Origin: Palsa-504 sp963753225
Lineage (GTDB): Bacteria > Actinomycetota > Actinomycetes > Streptosporangiales > Streptosporangiaceae
Reading direction: 5' to 3'
Length of the DNA: 64,000 nucleotides
Assembly: GCA_963753225.1 (NCBI GenBank)
Contig: CAVWBQ010000002.1
Span: 62,001-126,000 of the forward strand
Part shown: piece after piece, positions 17,314-25,770 of the stretch
How positions within the stretch are numbered: position 1 is the stretch's first letter
Layout: every line of letters begins with the position of its first letter
The notes under the pieces: model-generated
Told to the model about the DNA's origin: nothing
The model's input: the letters and a program-made list of their open reading frames with translations, nothing else
Database searches by the model: none
Translations under genes and position numbers: made by a program

Positions 17314-18440
17314 GTGAACCGCTGGCCACGGCCAACGAACTGCACGCCCTGGCGTCGCAGGTCACCGGGCTCGACGACTTCGGGCCTGACGACTACACCG
17401 ACGGGCTCGAGGTGCTGCTCGGCTCGCTGGAGCGGGAAGCGGACCTGACCGCGCGCGGGCGCAAGGTGATGCGGGCCATGCTGCGCGGCGCGCTGGCGGC
17501 CCGGCTGGTCAGCGAGGCGGGCTGGGCGGCGCACCCGGCGTACGCGCAGGTCCGCCTCGAGCGGCCGCTGTTCGTCACCGGGCTGCCCAGGACCGGCACC
17601 ACCGCGCTGCACCGGCTGCTTACCGCGGACCCGGCGCACCAGGGCCTGGAGCTGTGGCTGGCCGAGGCGCCGCAGCCCCGGCCGCCGCGGCAGACCTGGG
17701 CGGATAACCCGGTGTTCCGGTACATCCAGGCCGGCTGCGAGCGGCACCACGTCGAGCACCCCGAGTTCATGGGGGTGCACTACATGGCCGCCGACCAGGT
17801 CGAGGAGTGCTGGCAGCTGCTGCGGCAGTCGATGCGCTCGATCTCCTGGGAGTGCCTGGCCCACCTGCCGTCCTACTCCGCCTGGCTGCGCGGCCAGGAC
17901 TGGACCGGGGCGTACCGGCGGCACCGGCGCAACCTGCAGCTGATCGGGCTGGGGGCAGGGCGCCGCTGGGTGCTGAAGAACCCCAGCCACCTGTTCGCGC
18001 TCGACGCGCTGCTGGCGGTCTACCCGGATGCGCTGATCGTGCAGACCCACCGCTCCCCCGAGGTGGCGATCGCGTCGGTCTGCAGCCTGGCCGCGCAGGC
18101 GACGGCGGGCTGGTCGGACACGTTCGCCGGCGAGGTGATCGGCCGGGACCAGCTGGAATTGTGGGCGTCCGGGGTCGAGCGATTTGGGGCCGAACGGGCC
18201 CGGCATGACGCCACCCGCTTCTTCGACGTGTCCTACGGCGACCTGGTGACGGACCCGGTGGGCACGGCGGAGGCGGTCTACGCGCACTTCGGCCTGCCGT
18301 TCGGCGGCGCCGCGGCGGACGCCATGCGGGCGCTCGGCACCAATGAGAGGGCGGGGGCGCACCGGTATACGCTGGCCGACTTCGGGCTGACCCAGGAGCA
18401 GGTGGAGGAGCGGTTCGGACCTGCGATAATCGCGGAGTGA
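17310..18440 (+). CDS. Sulfotransferase-family protein (Rv3529c-like)
   Basis: A 376-residue Sulfotransfer_3 protein. The PAPS 5'-phosphosulfate loop is GLPRTGTTALHRLL at about residues 90-103, and a second phosphate-binding region is LIVQTHRSPEVAIAS around 245. The start is TTG, overlapping the previous stop (TTGA), which keeps coupling with the SDR; the GTG at 17314 is out of frame. M. tuberculosis has a similar protein, Rv3529c, in its sterol regulon, with no settled reaction. A sulfated steroid is possible but not shown. Confidence 0.83.
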   Translation: MSEPLATANELHALASQVTGLDDFGPDDYTDGLEVLLGSLEREADLTARGRKVMRAMLRGALAARLVSEAGWAAHPAYAQVRLERPLFVTGLPRTGTTALHRLLTADPAHQGLELWLAEAPQPRPPRQTWADNPVFRYIQAGCERHHVEHPEFMGVHYMAADQVEECWQLLRQSMRSISWECLAHLPSYSAWLRGQDWTGAYRRHRRNLQLIGLGAGRRWVLKNPSHLFALDALLAVYPDALIVQTHRSPEVAIASVCSLAAQATAGWSDTFAGEVIGRDQLELWASGVERFGAERARHDATRFFDVSYGDLVTDPVGTAEAVYAHFGLPFGGAAADAMRALGTNERAGAHRYTLADFGLTQEQVEERFGPAIIAE

Positions 18441-19024
18441 GCACGACAGGGTCAGAGCGGCGCGCCGATGTGGTGCAGCTGGCCGGCGAGCTGTTCGCGC
18501 AGAAGGGCTATCGCGCCACCACCGTGCGCGAGATCGCCGACGCCGCGGGCATCTTGTCCGGCAGCCTCTACCACCACTTCGACTCCAAGGAGTCGATCGG
18601 TGACGAGATCCTGTCGGGCTTCATCAACGACGTGCTGGCCGACTACCGGGCCGCGGTGACCTCGGGCGGCTCGCCCCGGGACGTGCTCGAGCAGATCGTG
18701 CGGTCGACCAGCGACACCTTGTCCCGGCACCGGGCCGCGCTGGCCATGCTGCAGAACGACTGGAGCTATTTCAGCGGCCAGCCCAGGTTCGGCTACCTGC
18801 GCAAGGCGGTGGGTGAGATCGAGCGGACCTGGGTCACCCAGCTCGAGCTGGGCAAGGCGGAGGGCATCTTCCGCGCCGACCTGGACGCATGGCTCACCTA
18901 CCGGCTGCTCCGCGACGTGCTGTGGATCCCGTCGCAGTGGCGCCTGGCCGAGGGCTACCGCACCGAGCAGGTGGCCGGCGCCCTGCTGCGGCTGATCTTC
19001 GACGGGATCACGGCGAAGGCCTGA
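18437..19024 (+). CDS. kstR2: TetR-family regulator, KstR2-like
   Basis: A 195-residue TetR regulator. The DNA-binding domain ends in AGILSGSLYHHFDSKE (about 33-48), very similar to KstR2 (Rv3557c), and the C-terminal region (LTYRLLRDVLWIPSQW) also follows it. KstR2 senses HIP-CoA and represses the C/D-ring genes through AnCAAGnnCTTGnT boxes. Two boxes of that type are in this window (20762, 29148). The GTG start overlaps the sulfotransferase stop. Its place at the end of the Rv3531c-3529c-like run differs from mycobacteria. The assignment is by pattern recall, so the symbol is provisional. Confidence 0.72.
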   Translation: MSTTGSERRADVVQLAGELFAQKGYRATTVREIADAAGILSGSLYHHFDSKESIGDEILSGFINDVLADYRAAVTSGGSPRDVLEQIVRSTSDTLSRHRAALAMLQNDWSYFSGQPRFGYLRKAVGEIERTWVTQLELGKAEGIFRADLDAWLTYRLLRDVLWIPSQWRLAEGYRTEQVAGALLRLIFDGITAKA

Positions 19025-19083
19025 TTAGCCAGCACCGATTAGCCAGCACTGATTAGCCAGCACCGATTAGCCAGCACCGATTA
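19023..19083. repeat. 14-bp tandem array, 4.4 units, between convergent genes
   Basis: GATTAGCCAGCACC repeats four times plus GATTA, directly after the KstR2-like stop. The last units form the stop codon and final residues (IIGAG) of the convergent GMC oxidoreductase. Each unit carries a possible TAA on the minus strand. Confidence 0.92.
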
Positions 19084-20692
19084 TCGTCGCGGCGTGCTCG
19101 CCGATCATCATGGCGGGGGCGTTGGTGTTCCCGCCGGTGATGCCGGGCATGATCGACGCGTCGGCGACCCGGAGCCCGTCGATGCCGCGCACCCGCAGCT
19201 CCGGATCCACCACCGCCCGCTCGTCCGCGCCCATCCGGCAGGTGCCCACGGCGTGGTACACCGAGGTCGCGCGGTTCGGCAGCTCGGCGGCGAGCGCCGC
19301 CCGGTCGGGGAAGCCGGAACCCGGATTCAGCTCCAGGCTGACCTGGCCCGCGATGAGCTCGCTGGCCATCGTCTCGCGGATCAGCTCGATCCCGTCGAGC
19401 AGCAGACGGCTGTCGTCGGGTTCGGTCAGGTAGCCGGGGTCGATGACCGGCGCCGCGGCCGGGTCGGCCGAGGCGAGCCGCAGGGTGCCGCGGCTCTTCG
19501 GGTAGATCAGCGTGGGCATGATGGTCAGCGCGCAGCGCTTGTCCACCTTCTGCCTGGCCGGTGAGTCCTGGTTGGGGAACGGGTACGACCACGGCAGCGC
19601 GTGAACCTGGATGTCCGGTATGTCGCGGGCCTGCGAGCTGCGGACGAAACCGACGGCTTCGAAGACCGTTCGGCCCATCCAGGTGTCGCCGCGGACGGCC
19701 TCCCTGACCACCCCGCCGGCGAAGTACGGCGTGGTACCCCGGTTGCGGGCCGAGGTCATGCAGTAGGTCATCGGCACGAACATGTGATCGTGCAGGTTGT
19801 CACCGACCGGCAGGTCGGCGATCACGTCGATACCCTGCTCGCGCAGGTGGCCGGCCGGGCCGACGCCGGACAGCATCAGGAGCTGGGGCGAGCCGTAGAC
19901 GCCGGCGCACAGGATCACCTCGCGGCTGGCCGTGATGGTGCCGCGGCCGTTCTCGGTGACCACCTCGACGCCGGTGGCGCGGCCCCTGGCAATGATTATC
20001 CGGGTGATGCGGGCGCGGGTGGTGACGGTGAGGTTCGGCAGGCTGTGATGGTCCAGGTAGCCGACGGACGAGCTGTACCGCAGGCCGCCGCTGGCGTTCT
20101 GCTGGAAGACCGACACGCCCTCCTGGGTCTCGCCGTTGTAGTCGTCGATCTTCTTGGTGCCCGTAGTCGCGGCCAGGGCCTCGATGAAGGCCTGTGAGGC
20201 CGGGGTCAGGTCCTTCTGCCTGGTCACCTTCACCGGGCCGCCGGCGCCGCGCAGGTCGGTGGCGCCGTCCTCCCAGTCCTCCAGCCGTTTGAAACTGGAT
20301 AGTACGTTTTCGTAGGACCAGCCGGGGACGTCCCAGTCGTCGTAGTTCTTGCGGTTGCCGCGGACGAACAGCATGCCGTTGATCGAGCCGGAGCCGCCGA
20401 GCACCCGGCCGCGCGGCTGCGGGATCCGGCGGCCGAGCGCGCTGGCCTGCGGGGCGGTGGAGTACCCCCAGTCCAGGCGCTTCTTCAGGGCCGGAACGTT
20501 GTGGAAGATGGCGATCATCCCGGGCTTGCGCACCAGCCGGGTGCGGTCAGGGCCGCCCGCCTCCAGCAGGATGACGGAGGCGCCCGTCTGGGCCAGGCGC
20601 CTGGCCAGCACGCATCCGGCGCTGCCCGCGCCGGCTATGACGTAATCCGCCCCCTGATCAATGACGCTGCGACTAATGACACTGCGCTCCAC
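19067..20692 (-). CDS. GMC-family FAD oxidoreductase
   Basis: A 541-residue glucose-methanol-choline oxidoreductase. It has the FAD motif GAGSAGC at about 18-24, the GMC signature PRGRVLGGSGSINGM near 90, catalytic His in YHAVGTCRMG, and Asn in GGNTNAPAM near the C-terminus. The GTG at 20692 follows a strong GGAGGAGG site; the open frame extends further upstream but into the next gene. The family covers choline dehydrogenase, alcohol dehydrogenases and cholesterol oxidase relatives. A KstR-like box between it and the divergent SDR suggests a sterol alcohol as substrate. The C-terminus is built on the 14-bp repeat. Confidence 0.85.
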   Translation of the reverse strand: MERSVISRSVIDQGADYVIAGAGSAGCVLARRLAQTGASVILLEAGGPDRTRLVRKPGMIAIFHNVPALKKRLDWGYSTAPQASALGRRIPQPRGRVLGGSGSINGMLFVRGNRKNYDDWDVPGWSYENVLSSFKRLEDWEDGATDLRGAGGPVKVTRQKDLTPASQAFIEALAATTGTKKIDDYNGETQEGVSVFQQNASGGLRYSSSVGYLDHHSLPNLTVTTRARITRIIIARGRATGVEVVTENGRGTITASREVILCAGVYGSPQLLMLSGVGPAGHLREQGIDVIADLPVGDNLHDHMFVPMTYCMTSARNRGTTPYFAGGVVREAVRGDTWMGRTVFEAVGFVRSSQARDIPDIQVHALPWSYPFPNQDSPARQKVDKRCALTIMPTLIYPKSRGTLRLASADPAAAPVIDPGYLTEPDDSRLLLDGIELIRETMASELIAGQVSLELNPGSGFPDRAALAAELPNRATSVYHAVGTCRMGADERAVVDPELRVRGIDGLRVADASIMPGITGGNTNAPAMMIGEHAATIIGAG

Positions 20693-20716
20693 TGGGCCGC
20701 CTCCTCCGGCGAAAAC

Positions 20717-20730
20717 AGTAACACGTTCTA
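20717..20730. promoter_or_regulatory. KstR-like half-conserved operator
   Basis: AGTAACACGTTCTA keeps the AAC-NN-GTT core and the full right half of the KstR palindrome; three outer left bases differ. It lies between the divergent GMC and SDR genes. Confidence 0.5.
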
Positions 20731-20761
20731 GTTTGGGCCGGATAGCGCTAGGCTCGTGCCA

Positions 20762-20775
20762 AGCAAGCGTTTGGT
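20762..20775. promoter_or_regulatory. KstR2-type operator (one mismatch)
   Basis: AGCAAGCGTTTGGT fits AnCAAGnnCTTGnT except one base. It is about 35 bp upstream of the 3alpha/20beta-HSD-like gene. Confidence 0.55.
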
Positions 20776-20809
20776 ACGGGCTGAGGCTTGTACCGGCTGA
20801 GGAGGGCGG

Positions 20810-21571
20810 ATGGGGCGGCTGGACGGGAAGGTCGCGCTGATCACCGGGGGCGCCCGGGGCATGGGCAAGTCCCACGTGCGGCACTTCGTGGCCGAGGGCG
20901 CGCGGGTGGTGTTCGGTGACGTGCTGGACGACAGGGGTGCGTACGTGGCAGCCGGGCTCGGCGAGCAGTCCTGCCGCTACCTGCACCACGATGTCACCAG
21001 CGAGGACGACTGGGCCGCCGCGGTCGCGCTGGCGACCGATGCCTTCGGCCGGCTCGACGTGCTGGTGAACAACGCCGGCATCTTGAAGTTCGCCAGGATC
21101 GCGGACATGCCGCTGGCGGACTTCCGCCAGGTCCTCGACGTGAACGCGGTCGGCTGCTGGCTCGGCATGAAGGCGGTGACCGATCCGATGAAGCGGGCGG
21201 GCGGCGGCTCGATCGTCAACATCTCCTCGATCGAGGGGTTCACCGGGGCGGACGGCCTGTCCGCTTATACCGCGAGCAAGTTCGCGATCCGTGGCATGAC
21301 CAAGGTGGCCGCGCGCGAGCTGGCCGGGTTCGGGATCAGGGTGAACTCGGTCCATCCCGGCGGGGTGCTCACCCGGATGGTCGTCGACTCCGAGGGCGCC
21401 CGCTCGGCCGCCGAGGCCGAGGCGTTCCTGAAGGCCATGCCGCTGGGCCGGTTCGCCGAGCCGGCCGAGATATCGCGACTGGTGGCGTACCTCGCCTCGG
21501 ACGACTCGTCCTACTCGACCGGGAGCGAGTTCGTCGCCGACGGCGGCCTGCTGTCGGGTCCGGGTTACTGA
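20810..21571 (+). CDS. SDR, 3-alpha/20-beta-hydroxysteroid dehydrogenase-like (FabG3-type)
   Basis: A 253-residue SDR with TGGARGMG at 13-20, NNAGIL near 87, a serine region NISSIEG at about 137, YTASK near 151, and the C-terminal segment YLASDDSSYSTGSEFVADGG. The start (MGRLDGKVALITGGARGMG) and this tail closely follow M. tuberculosis FabG3 (Rv2002), an NADH-dependent 3alpha,20beta-hydroxysteroid dehydrogenase. It is probably a steroid alcohol dehydrogenase. It is divergent from the GMC gene with two sterol-type boxes between them, and a second SDR gene follows 17 bp downstream. Confidence 0.88.
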   Translation: MGRLDGKVALITGGARGMGKSHVRHFVAEGARVVFGDVLDDRGAYVAAGLGEQSCRYLHHDVTSEDDWAAAVALATDAFGRLDVLVNNAGILKFARIADMPLADFRQVLDVNAVGCWLGMKAVTDPMKRAGGGSIVNISSIEGFTGADGLSAYTASKFAIRGMTKVAARELAGFGIRVNSVHPGGVLTRMVVDSEGARSAAEAEAFLKAMPLGRFAEPAEISRLVAYLASDDSSYSTGSEFVADGGLLSGPGY

Positions 21572-21588
21572 AGGGAGACAAGGGCGGA

Positions 21589-22542
21589 ATGGACGAAGCG
21601 CTGGCGATCGCCGGCCGGGTGGCCATCGTGACCGGGGCGGGCAACGGGCTCGGCCGGGCCGAGTCGCTGGCCCTGGCCCGGGCCGGGGCGAGGCTGGTGC
21701 TCAACGACCTGCCCGGGGACGCGGTGCAGGCGGTGGCCGACGAGATCGTGGCGGACGGCGGGCAGGCGGTGGTGGCCGCCGGGGACGTCGCGGACTGGAC
21801 GACGGGCGAGAAGCTGCTGGCCACGGCGCTGGAGCAGTATGGGCGGCTGGACATCGTCGTGAACAACGCCGGGGTGCTGCGCGACCGGATGGTGTTCACC
21901 ATGTCGCCGGAGGAGTGGGACCTGGTCATCCGGGTGCACCTGCGCGGGCACTTCGTGACCACGCGGCTGGCCACCGCGTACTGGCGGGAGCAGCGGAACG
22001 CGGCCGGCCACCAGGTGTACGCGCGGATCGTGAACACCTCCTCCGAGGCGTTCCTGCTCGGCTCGGTCGGCCAGCCCAACTACGCCGCGGCCAAGGCCGG
22101 CATCGCCGCGCTCACCGTGACGACCGCGCGCAGCTGCTCGCGGTACGGCGTCCGCGCCAACGCCATCTGCCCCCGGGCCCGCACCGCCATGACGGCCGAG
22201 CTGATGGGCCCGGCGCCGGCCGGCGCGGTGGACCCGCTCGCGCCGGAGCACGTGGCGCCGCTGGTGGTCTACCTGGCCAGCCCGGCAGCCGAGACGATCA
22301 ACGGCGAGGTGTTCGTGGTACACGGCGGCGTGGCCGCGGTGATGGATCCGCCGCGGGTCCGTTCGGTGTTCCGGGCGGGCACGCCGGACGGCATGTGGAC
22401 GCTGGACTCGGTGGCCTTGGCACTCGGCCCTGCTTTCGGGGGCGGGGCTTTCGGGGACCGGGCGCCCTCGGTCGGGTTCCTGTGCGAGGACACGCTCGAG
22501 CTGGCCACCGAGACCATCGGGTTTCCTAAGCGCGGAGGATGA
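21589..22542 (+). CDS. SDR, 17-beta-HSD type 4-like (Rv3548c/ChsB1-like)
   Basis: A 317-residue SDR of the multifunctional-enzyme-2 type. TGAGNGLGR is at 15-23, NNAGVLRDRMV near 92, YAAAK near 168, and there is an extended C-terminal part after residue 255. Mycobacterial relatives are ChsB1 (Rv3502c), which oxidises the 22-hydroxyacyl-CoA of the sterol side chain, and Rv3548c. The two cannot be told apart here. It lies 17 bp after the FabG3-type SDR and is probably in one transcript. Its 3' end overlaps a histidine-kinase remnant on the other strand by 17 bp. Confidence 0.82.
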   Translation: MDEALAIAGRVAIVTGAGNGLGRAESLALARAGARLVLNDLPGDAVQAVADEIVADGGQAVVAAGDVADWTTGEKLLATALEQYGRLDIVVNNAGVLRDRMVFTMSPEEWDLVIRVHLRGHFVTTRLATAYWREQRNAAGHQVYARIVNTSSEAFLLGSVGQPNYAAAKAGIAALTVTTARSCSRYGVRANAICPRARTAMTAELMGPAPAGAVDPLAPEHVAPLVVYLASPAAETINGEVFVVHGGVAAVMDPPRVRSVFRAGTPDGMWTLDSVALALGPAFGGGAFGDRAPSVGFLCEDTLELATETIGFPKRGG

Positions 22543-22640
22543 GGCTGACGAACAGGCCGCCTTCTGGCTGACTGCGCACGTCCAGCTGTGCCCCGTGCGC
22601 GATGCTGACCGACTGGGCGATCGACAGCCGCGGCGCGGCC
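22526..22640 (-). pseudogene. C-terminal remnant of a sensor histidine kinase
   Basis: The last ~35 codons before the minus-strand stop at 22526 read RLSIAQSVSIAHGAQLDVRS... and end in a beta-strand-like GGLFVSLILRA. This is the G2-box and C-terminal strand of a HATPase_c domain. The frame upstream is Pro/Ala-rich and unrelated, and then runs antisense to a MacB remnant. The rest of the kinase is missing. Confidence 0.6.
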
Positions 22641-22689
22641 GGCTCGGCGGGGGCGGCCGGCTCTGCCGGGCTCTGCCGGTGAGCCGCCT

Positions 22690-23574
22690 GCGCCTGGCCG
22701 ACACCTGGCCGCCCGCCGTCCTCGGCCTGGTCAGCAGGCCCGCGCGGGCCGGGACAGTCGTTCGGCGGCCAGACGGTCACGCTGCCGCCTTCGGCGCCGG
22801 CCATGGTCGCGCGGATCGGCCCGCTCATCGGGGCCTCGGCCATCGGGGACGTGAACGCCCAGGTGTACCGGAACGACCGGATCTCCACCGCCAACACCAA
22901 CGCGATCACGGTCTACTCGGCGGATGTCGGCCTGCTGCGCACGCTGCAGGGACGGCTGGTCCGGGGCAGGTTCCTAGCTCGACCGCACCGCGCTGATCGG
23001 CTACCCGGTCGCGCAGCGGCTACTGCACGCCACCGCGGCGCCGGTGCAGATCTACGTGCGCGCCAACCCGGCGGACGTGGCCGCGGTAGCCGCCGTGCTG
23101 GCGGCCACCGCCGACCCGGCCGCCCCGCAGGACGTGTCGGTGGCCGACCCGATCACCGCGCTCACCGCCCGGGCCGACGCCTCGGTCGCGTTCCAGGAGC
23201 TGTTTCTTGCGTTGGGTGCGGTGGCGCTGCTGGCCGGCGGCGTCGGCATCGCCAACGTGATGGTCATCGCGGTGCTGGAGCGGCGGGCCGAGATCGGGCC
23301 GCGGCGGGCGCTGGGCGCGCGCCGACTGCACGTCGCGGTGCAGTTCGCCGCCGAGGCCACGCTGCTGGCCGGCTGCGGCGGCGTGGCCGGGGCGGTCCTC
23401 GGCGGGTTCACCACGACCGTTTACGCGGCGGCCCGGCACTGGGACGCGGTCGTGCCGGTGCCGGTACTGCTGGCCGCGGCTGGCATCGCCCTGCTGGTGG
23501 GGGCGGTGGCCGGCCTGTATCCTGCGCTGCGCGCGGCGCGGCTGGTTCCGGCTGAGGCGCTGCGGCTCAGCTAA
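22690..23574 (+). pseudogene. Broken MacB/FtsX-type ABC transporter permease
   Basis: Two frames together make part of a MacB-like permease. The first (to about 22977) carries the periplasmic MacB_PCD piece, including GGQTVTLPPSAPAMVARIGP and DVYRN/TNAITVYSAD-like text. The second (from about 22980 to 23574) resumes with LDRTALIGYPVAQRLL and ends in the FtsX membrane domain (GGVGIANVMVIAVLERRAEIG, then LYPALRAARLVPAEALRL). A stop and frame change separate them near 22975, and the N-terminal helix and partner ATPase are missing. An ATG at 23044 could still express the last 176 residues, but this looks like decay. Confidence 0.7.
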
Positions 23575-23659
23575 GGCTGCCTGATGAGGAACACGCCAGT
23601 CCCGTCACCCCCTCCAGCATCGCCTATTCGCTCGCTAGTCCGATACCGTAGATTTTTCG

Positions 23660-23734
23660 GGGTGGATTCGGGCTTGTGGGGTGATTTTTGGGCACTATGG
23701 TGCACCAAAATCACCCCGGAGCCCCAATCCACCC
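23660..23734. other. 75-nt near-continuous palindrome between convergent genes
   Basis: Arms pair as GGGTGGATT/AATCCACCC, GGGC/GCCC, GGGGTGATTTT/AAAATCACCCC and GCAC/GTGC around a TATG loop, giving about 30 pairs with small interruptions. It lies between the MacB remnant (plus strand) and the aldehyde dehydrogenase gene (minus strand), so a bidirectional terminator fits its place. There is no clean T-tract on either side, and it is more AT-rich than its surroundings, so a REP-like or mobile-element remnant is also possible. Confidence 0.65.
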
Positions 23735-23772
23735 GGATCTTTCACATCTAGAGCCTCTGGCGGCGCTCCGGG

Positions 23773-25287
23773 CTACATCATCTCGTCGGTGAAGGGCAGC
23801 AGGACGGTCTTGAGCTCGGTGTAGGACTCGACCGCGGTGCGGCCTCCCTCGCGGCCCAGGCCGGACTGGCGGAAACCGCCGAACGGGGAGTTCGGCTCGA
23901 GCTGGTAGCCGTTGACGCCGACGGTGCCCGCCTTGATGGCCTTGGTCATCCGCATGGCCCGGTGAACGTCGGAGGTCCAGACGGTGGCGGCCAGGCCGTA
24001 GTCGGTGTCGTTGGCGATGCTCGTGGCTTCGGCTTCGCCGTCGAACGGGATCACCGACAGCACCGGGCCGAAGATCTCCTCGCGGGCGATGCTCATGTCG
24101 TTGGACACGTCGGCGAACAGGGTTGGCGCGACGAAGTTGCCTTTAGCCAGTTCGTCGCCGTCGGCGCGGCCGCCGCCGCAGACCAGGCGAGCGCCCTCCT
24201 CCTGGCCGCGGGCGATCAGGCCGAGCACCCGGTCCAGCTGGCGGGTGTTGATCAGCGGCGCCGAGGTGACCTCGGGGTCGAACGGGTTCCCGTAGCTGAC
24301 CATCGTGCCGATCAGCTCGGCGGTGGCCAGGAACTCCTCCACCGCGTCCCGGTGCACCAGCGCCCTGGTCTGCGCCGCGCACACCTGGCCGGACAGGCCG
24401 AGGGTGACGGTGCCCATCGTCACCGCGGCGGCGGTGCCGATGTCGGCGTCGGCGAACACCACCGACGGGCTCTTGCCGCCGAGTTCGAGGCTGACCCGCT
24501 TGCACCCGGCGGCCGCGGCCATCATGACCTTCTGGCCGACCGCCCGGCTGCCGGTGAACGACAACTTGTCGACCATCGGGTGGCTGATCAGCGCCTGCCC
24601 GGCCGGGTCGCCCGGCCCCGTGACCACGTTGAGCACGCCCTCTGGCAGGCCGGATTCTTCGGCGATCAACCTGGCCAGCCGCAGCACCGCGAACGTGGCG
24701 TACTCCGAGGGCTTGAGCACGATCGTGCAGCCCGCCGCCAGGGCCGGGGCCACCTTCTGCGCGAACAGGACCAGCGGCGCGTTCCACGGGATCACCGCGC
24801 CCACCACGCCGACCGGCTCGCGCAGCGTGAAGACCATGTGGTCGCCGCCCTGGAACGGAGGCAGCGTCTCGCCGGCCAGCTTGTCGGCCCAGCCGGCGTG
24901 GTGATCGAAGACATCGGCGACGAAGTCCGAGGACATGGCGTAGATCTCGCCGAAGCTCAGCGGCACGCTGTTGTCCAGGGCCTGCAGCTTCAGCAGCTCA
25001 TCGGCGTGCTCGCGGACCAGGTTCGCGATCGTACGCAGCACCCGGACCCGCTCGTTGGCGCGGGCGCGCGGCCACGGGCCCTCGTCGAAGGCCCGGCGCG
25101 CCGCCCTGACGGCCGTGTCCACGTCGGCTGGGGTGGCGACCGGGAACGAGGCGACCTGCTCCCCCGTCGCGGGGTGCAGGTGGCTCCAGGTGGCCTCGTC
25201 GGCTGCGGCGACCCAGTCCCCGTCGATCAGCATGCGGCCGTCGCCGAGGCCGAGCTCGTCGCGGTACGGCTTGATGGATGCGACCAT
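23773..25287 (-). CDS. NAD(P)-dependent aldehyde dehydrogenase
   Basis: A 504-residue aldehyde dehydrogenase of normal length. It has the catalytic Glu motif LELGGKSP near residue 270, catalytic Cys in GLSGQVCAAQTR near 300, the NAD-site segment VIPWNAPL near 165, and the C-terminal PFGGFRQSGLGREGG. A perfect KstR palindrome (25326-25339) lies about 40 bp upstream of the start, so it is probably sterol-induced and may oxidise an aldehyde made during side-chain oxidation. It is followed by the strong palindrome at 23660-23734. Confidence 0.9.
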   Translation of the reverse strand: MVASIKPYRDELGLGDGRMLIDGDWVAAADEATWSHLHPATGEQVASFPVATPADVDTAVRAARRAFDEGPWPRARANERVRVLRTIANLVREHADELLKLQALDNSVPLSFGEIYAMSSDFVADVFDHHAGWADKLAGETLPPFQGGDHMVFTLREPVGVVGAVIPWNAPLVLFAQKVAPALAAGCTIVLKPSEYATFAVLRLARLIAEESGLPEGVLNVVTGPGDPAGQALISHPMVDKLSFTGSRAVGQKVMMAAAAGCKRVSLELGGKSPSVVFADADIGTAAAVTMGTVTLGLSGQVCAAQTRALVHRDAVEEFLATAELIGTMVSYGNPFDPEVTSAPLINTRQLDRVLGLIARGQEEGARLVCGGGRADGDELAKGNFVAPTLFADVSNDMSIAREEIFGPVLSVIPFDGEAEATSIANDTDYGLAATVWTSDVHRAMRMTKAIKAGTVGVNGYQLEPNSPFGGFRQSGLGREGGRTAVESYTELKTVLLPFTDEMM

Positions 25288-25325
25288 GACCGGCTCCCCT
25301 TTGCGATGGCTGCGCTGCCCTCAAG

Positions 25326-25339
25326 TAGAACATGTTCTA
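25326..25339. promoter_or_regulatory. KstR operator, perfect palindrome
   Basis: TAGAACATGTTCTA is fully symmetric and lies upstream of the aldehyde dehydrogenase gene. Confidence 0.8.
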
Positions 25340-25509
25340 GTTATCTCGGAGCGTACACCGGGGTCAGCGGAGTCGCCAGGATCATGTGTGACGGCCAGCG
25401 TGCCTGGCCGGCGCGCGCGAAATGCCGTCGGCGTGGTGTCCATGGCGGGGGAAGCCGTTCGTCGTCTGGGTGAGGAAGCGAGAACATCATCGACGAAAGG
25501 GCGGCCGTC

Positions 25510-25770
25510 ATGAACCCGAACTACGGATACCAGCTGTACCAGGCCGAGCGGACCCGGACGCGCGCCGAAATCCTGGCGGGCGACGCGCGGCGCGGCCGCT
25601 GGGCGGCGGATTCCCGGCGCGGGCGCCGCAGCCCGGCGCGGGCGCCGGAGCCTAGCGCGCAGGAGCCTGGCGCGCAGGGGCTGGGGACGCGGGATCATGG
25701 TCATCATCGCGGGCCGGACGGCTCGCGCCGCATGACGATGCCCGGGCCAGCCCGTGGAGGGACCACATGA
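25510..25770 (+). CDS. Small basic hypothetical protein
   Basis: An 86-residue Arg-rich protein starting MNPNYGYQLYQAERTRTRAEI, with a GAAAGG site upstream. Similar short proteins with this N-terminus are common in actinomycetes, with no known function. The conserved part is the first ~35 residues; the rest is low complexity with a short PEPSAQEPGAQ repeat. Its stop overlaps the YCII gene start (ATGA), so the two are coupled. Confidence 0.65.
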   Translation: MNPNYGYQLYQAERTRTRAEILAGDARRGRWAADSRRGRRSPARAPEPSAQEPGAQGLGTRDHGHHRGPDGSRRMTMPGPARGGTT

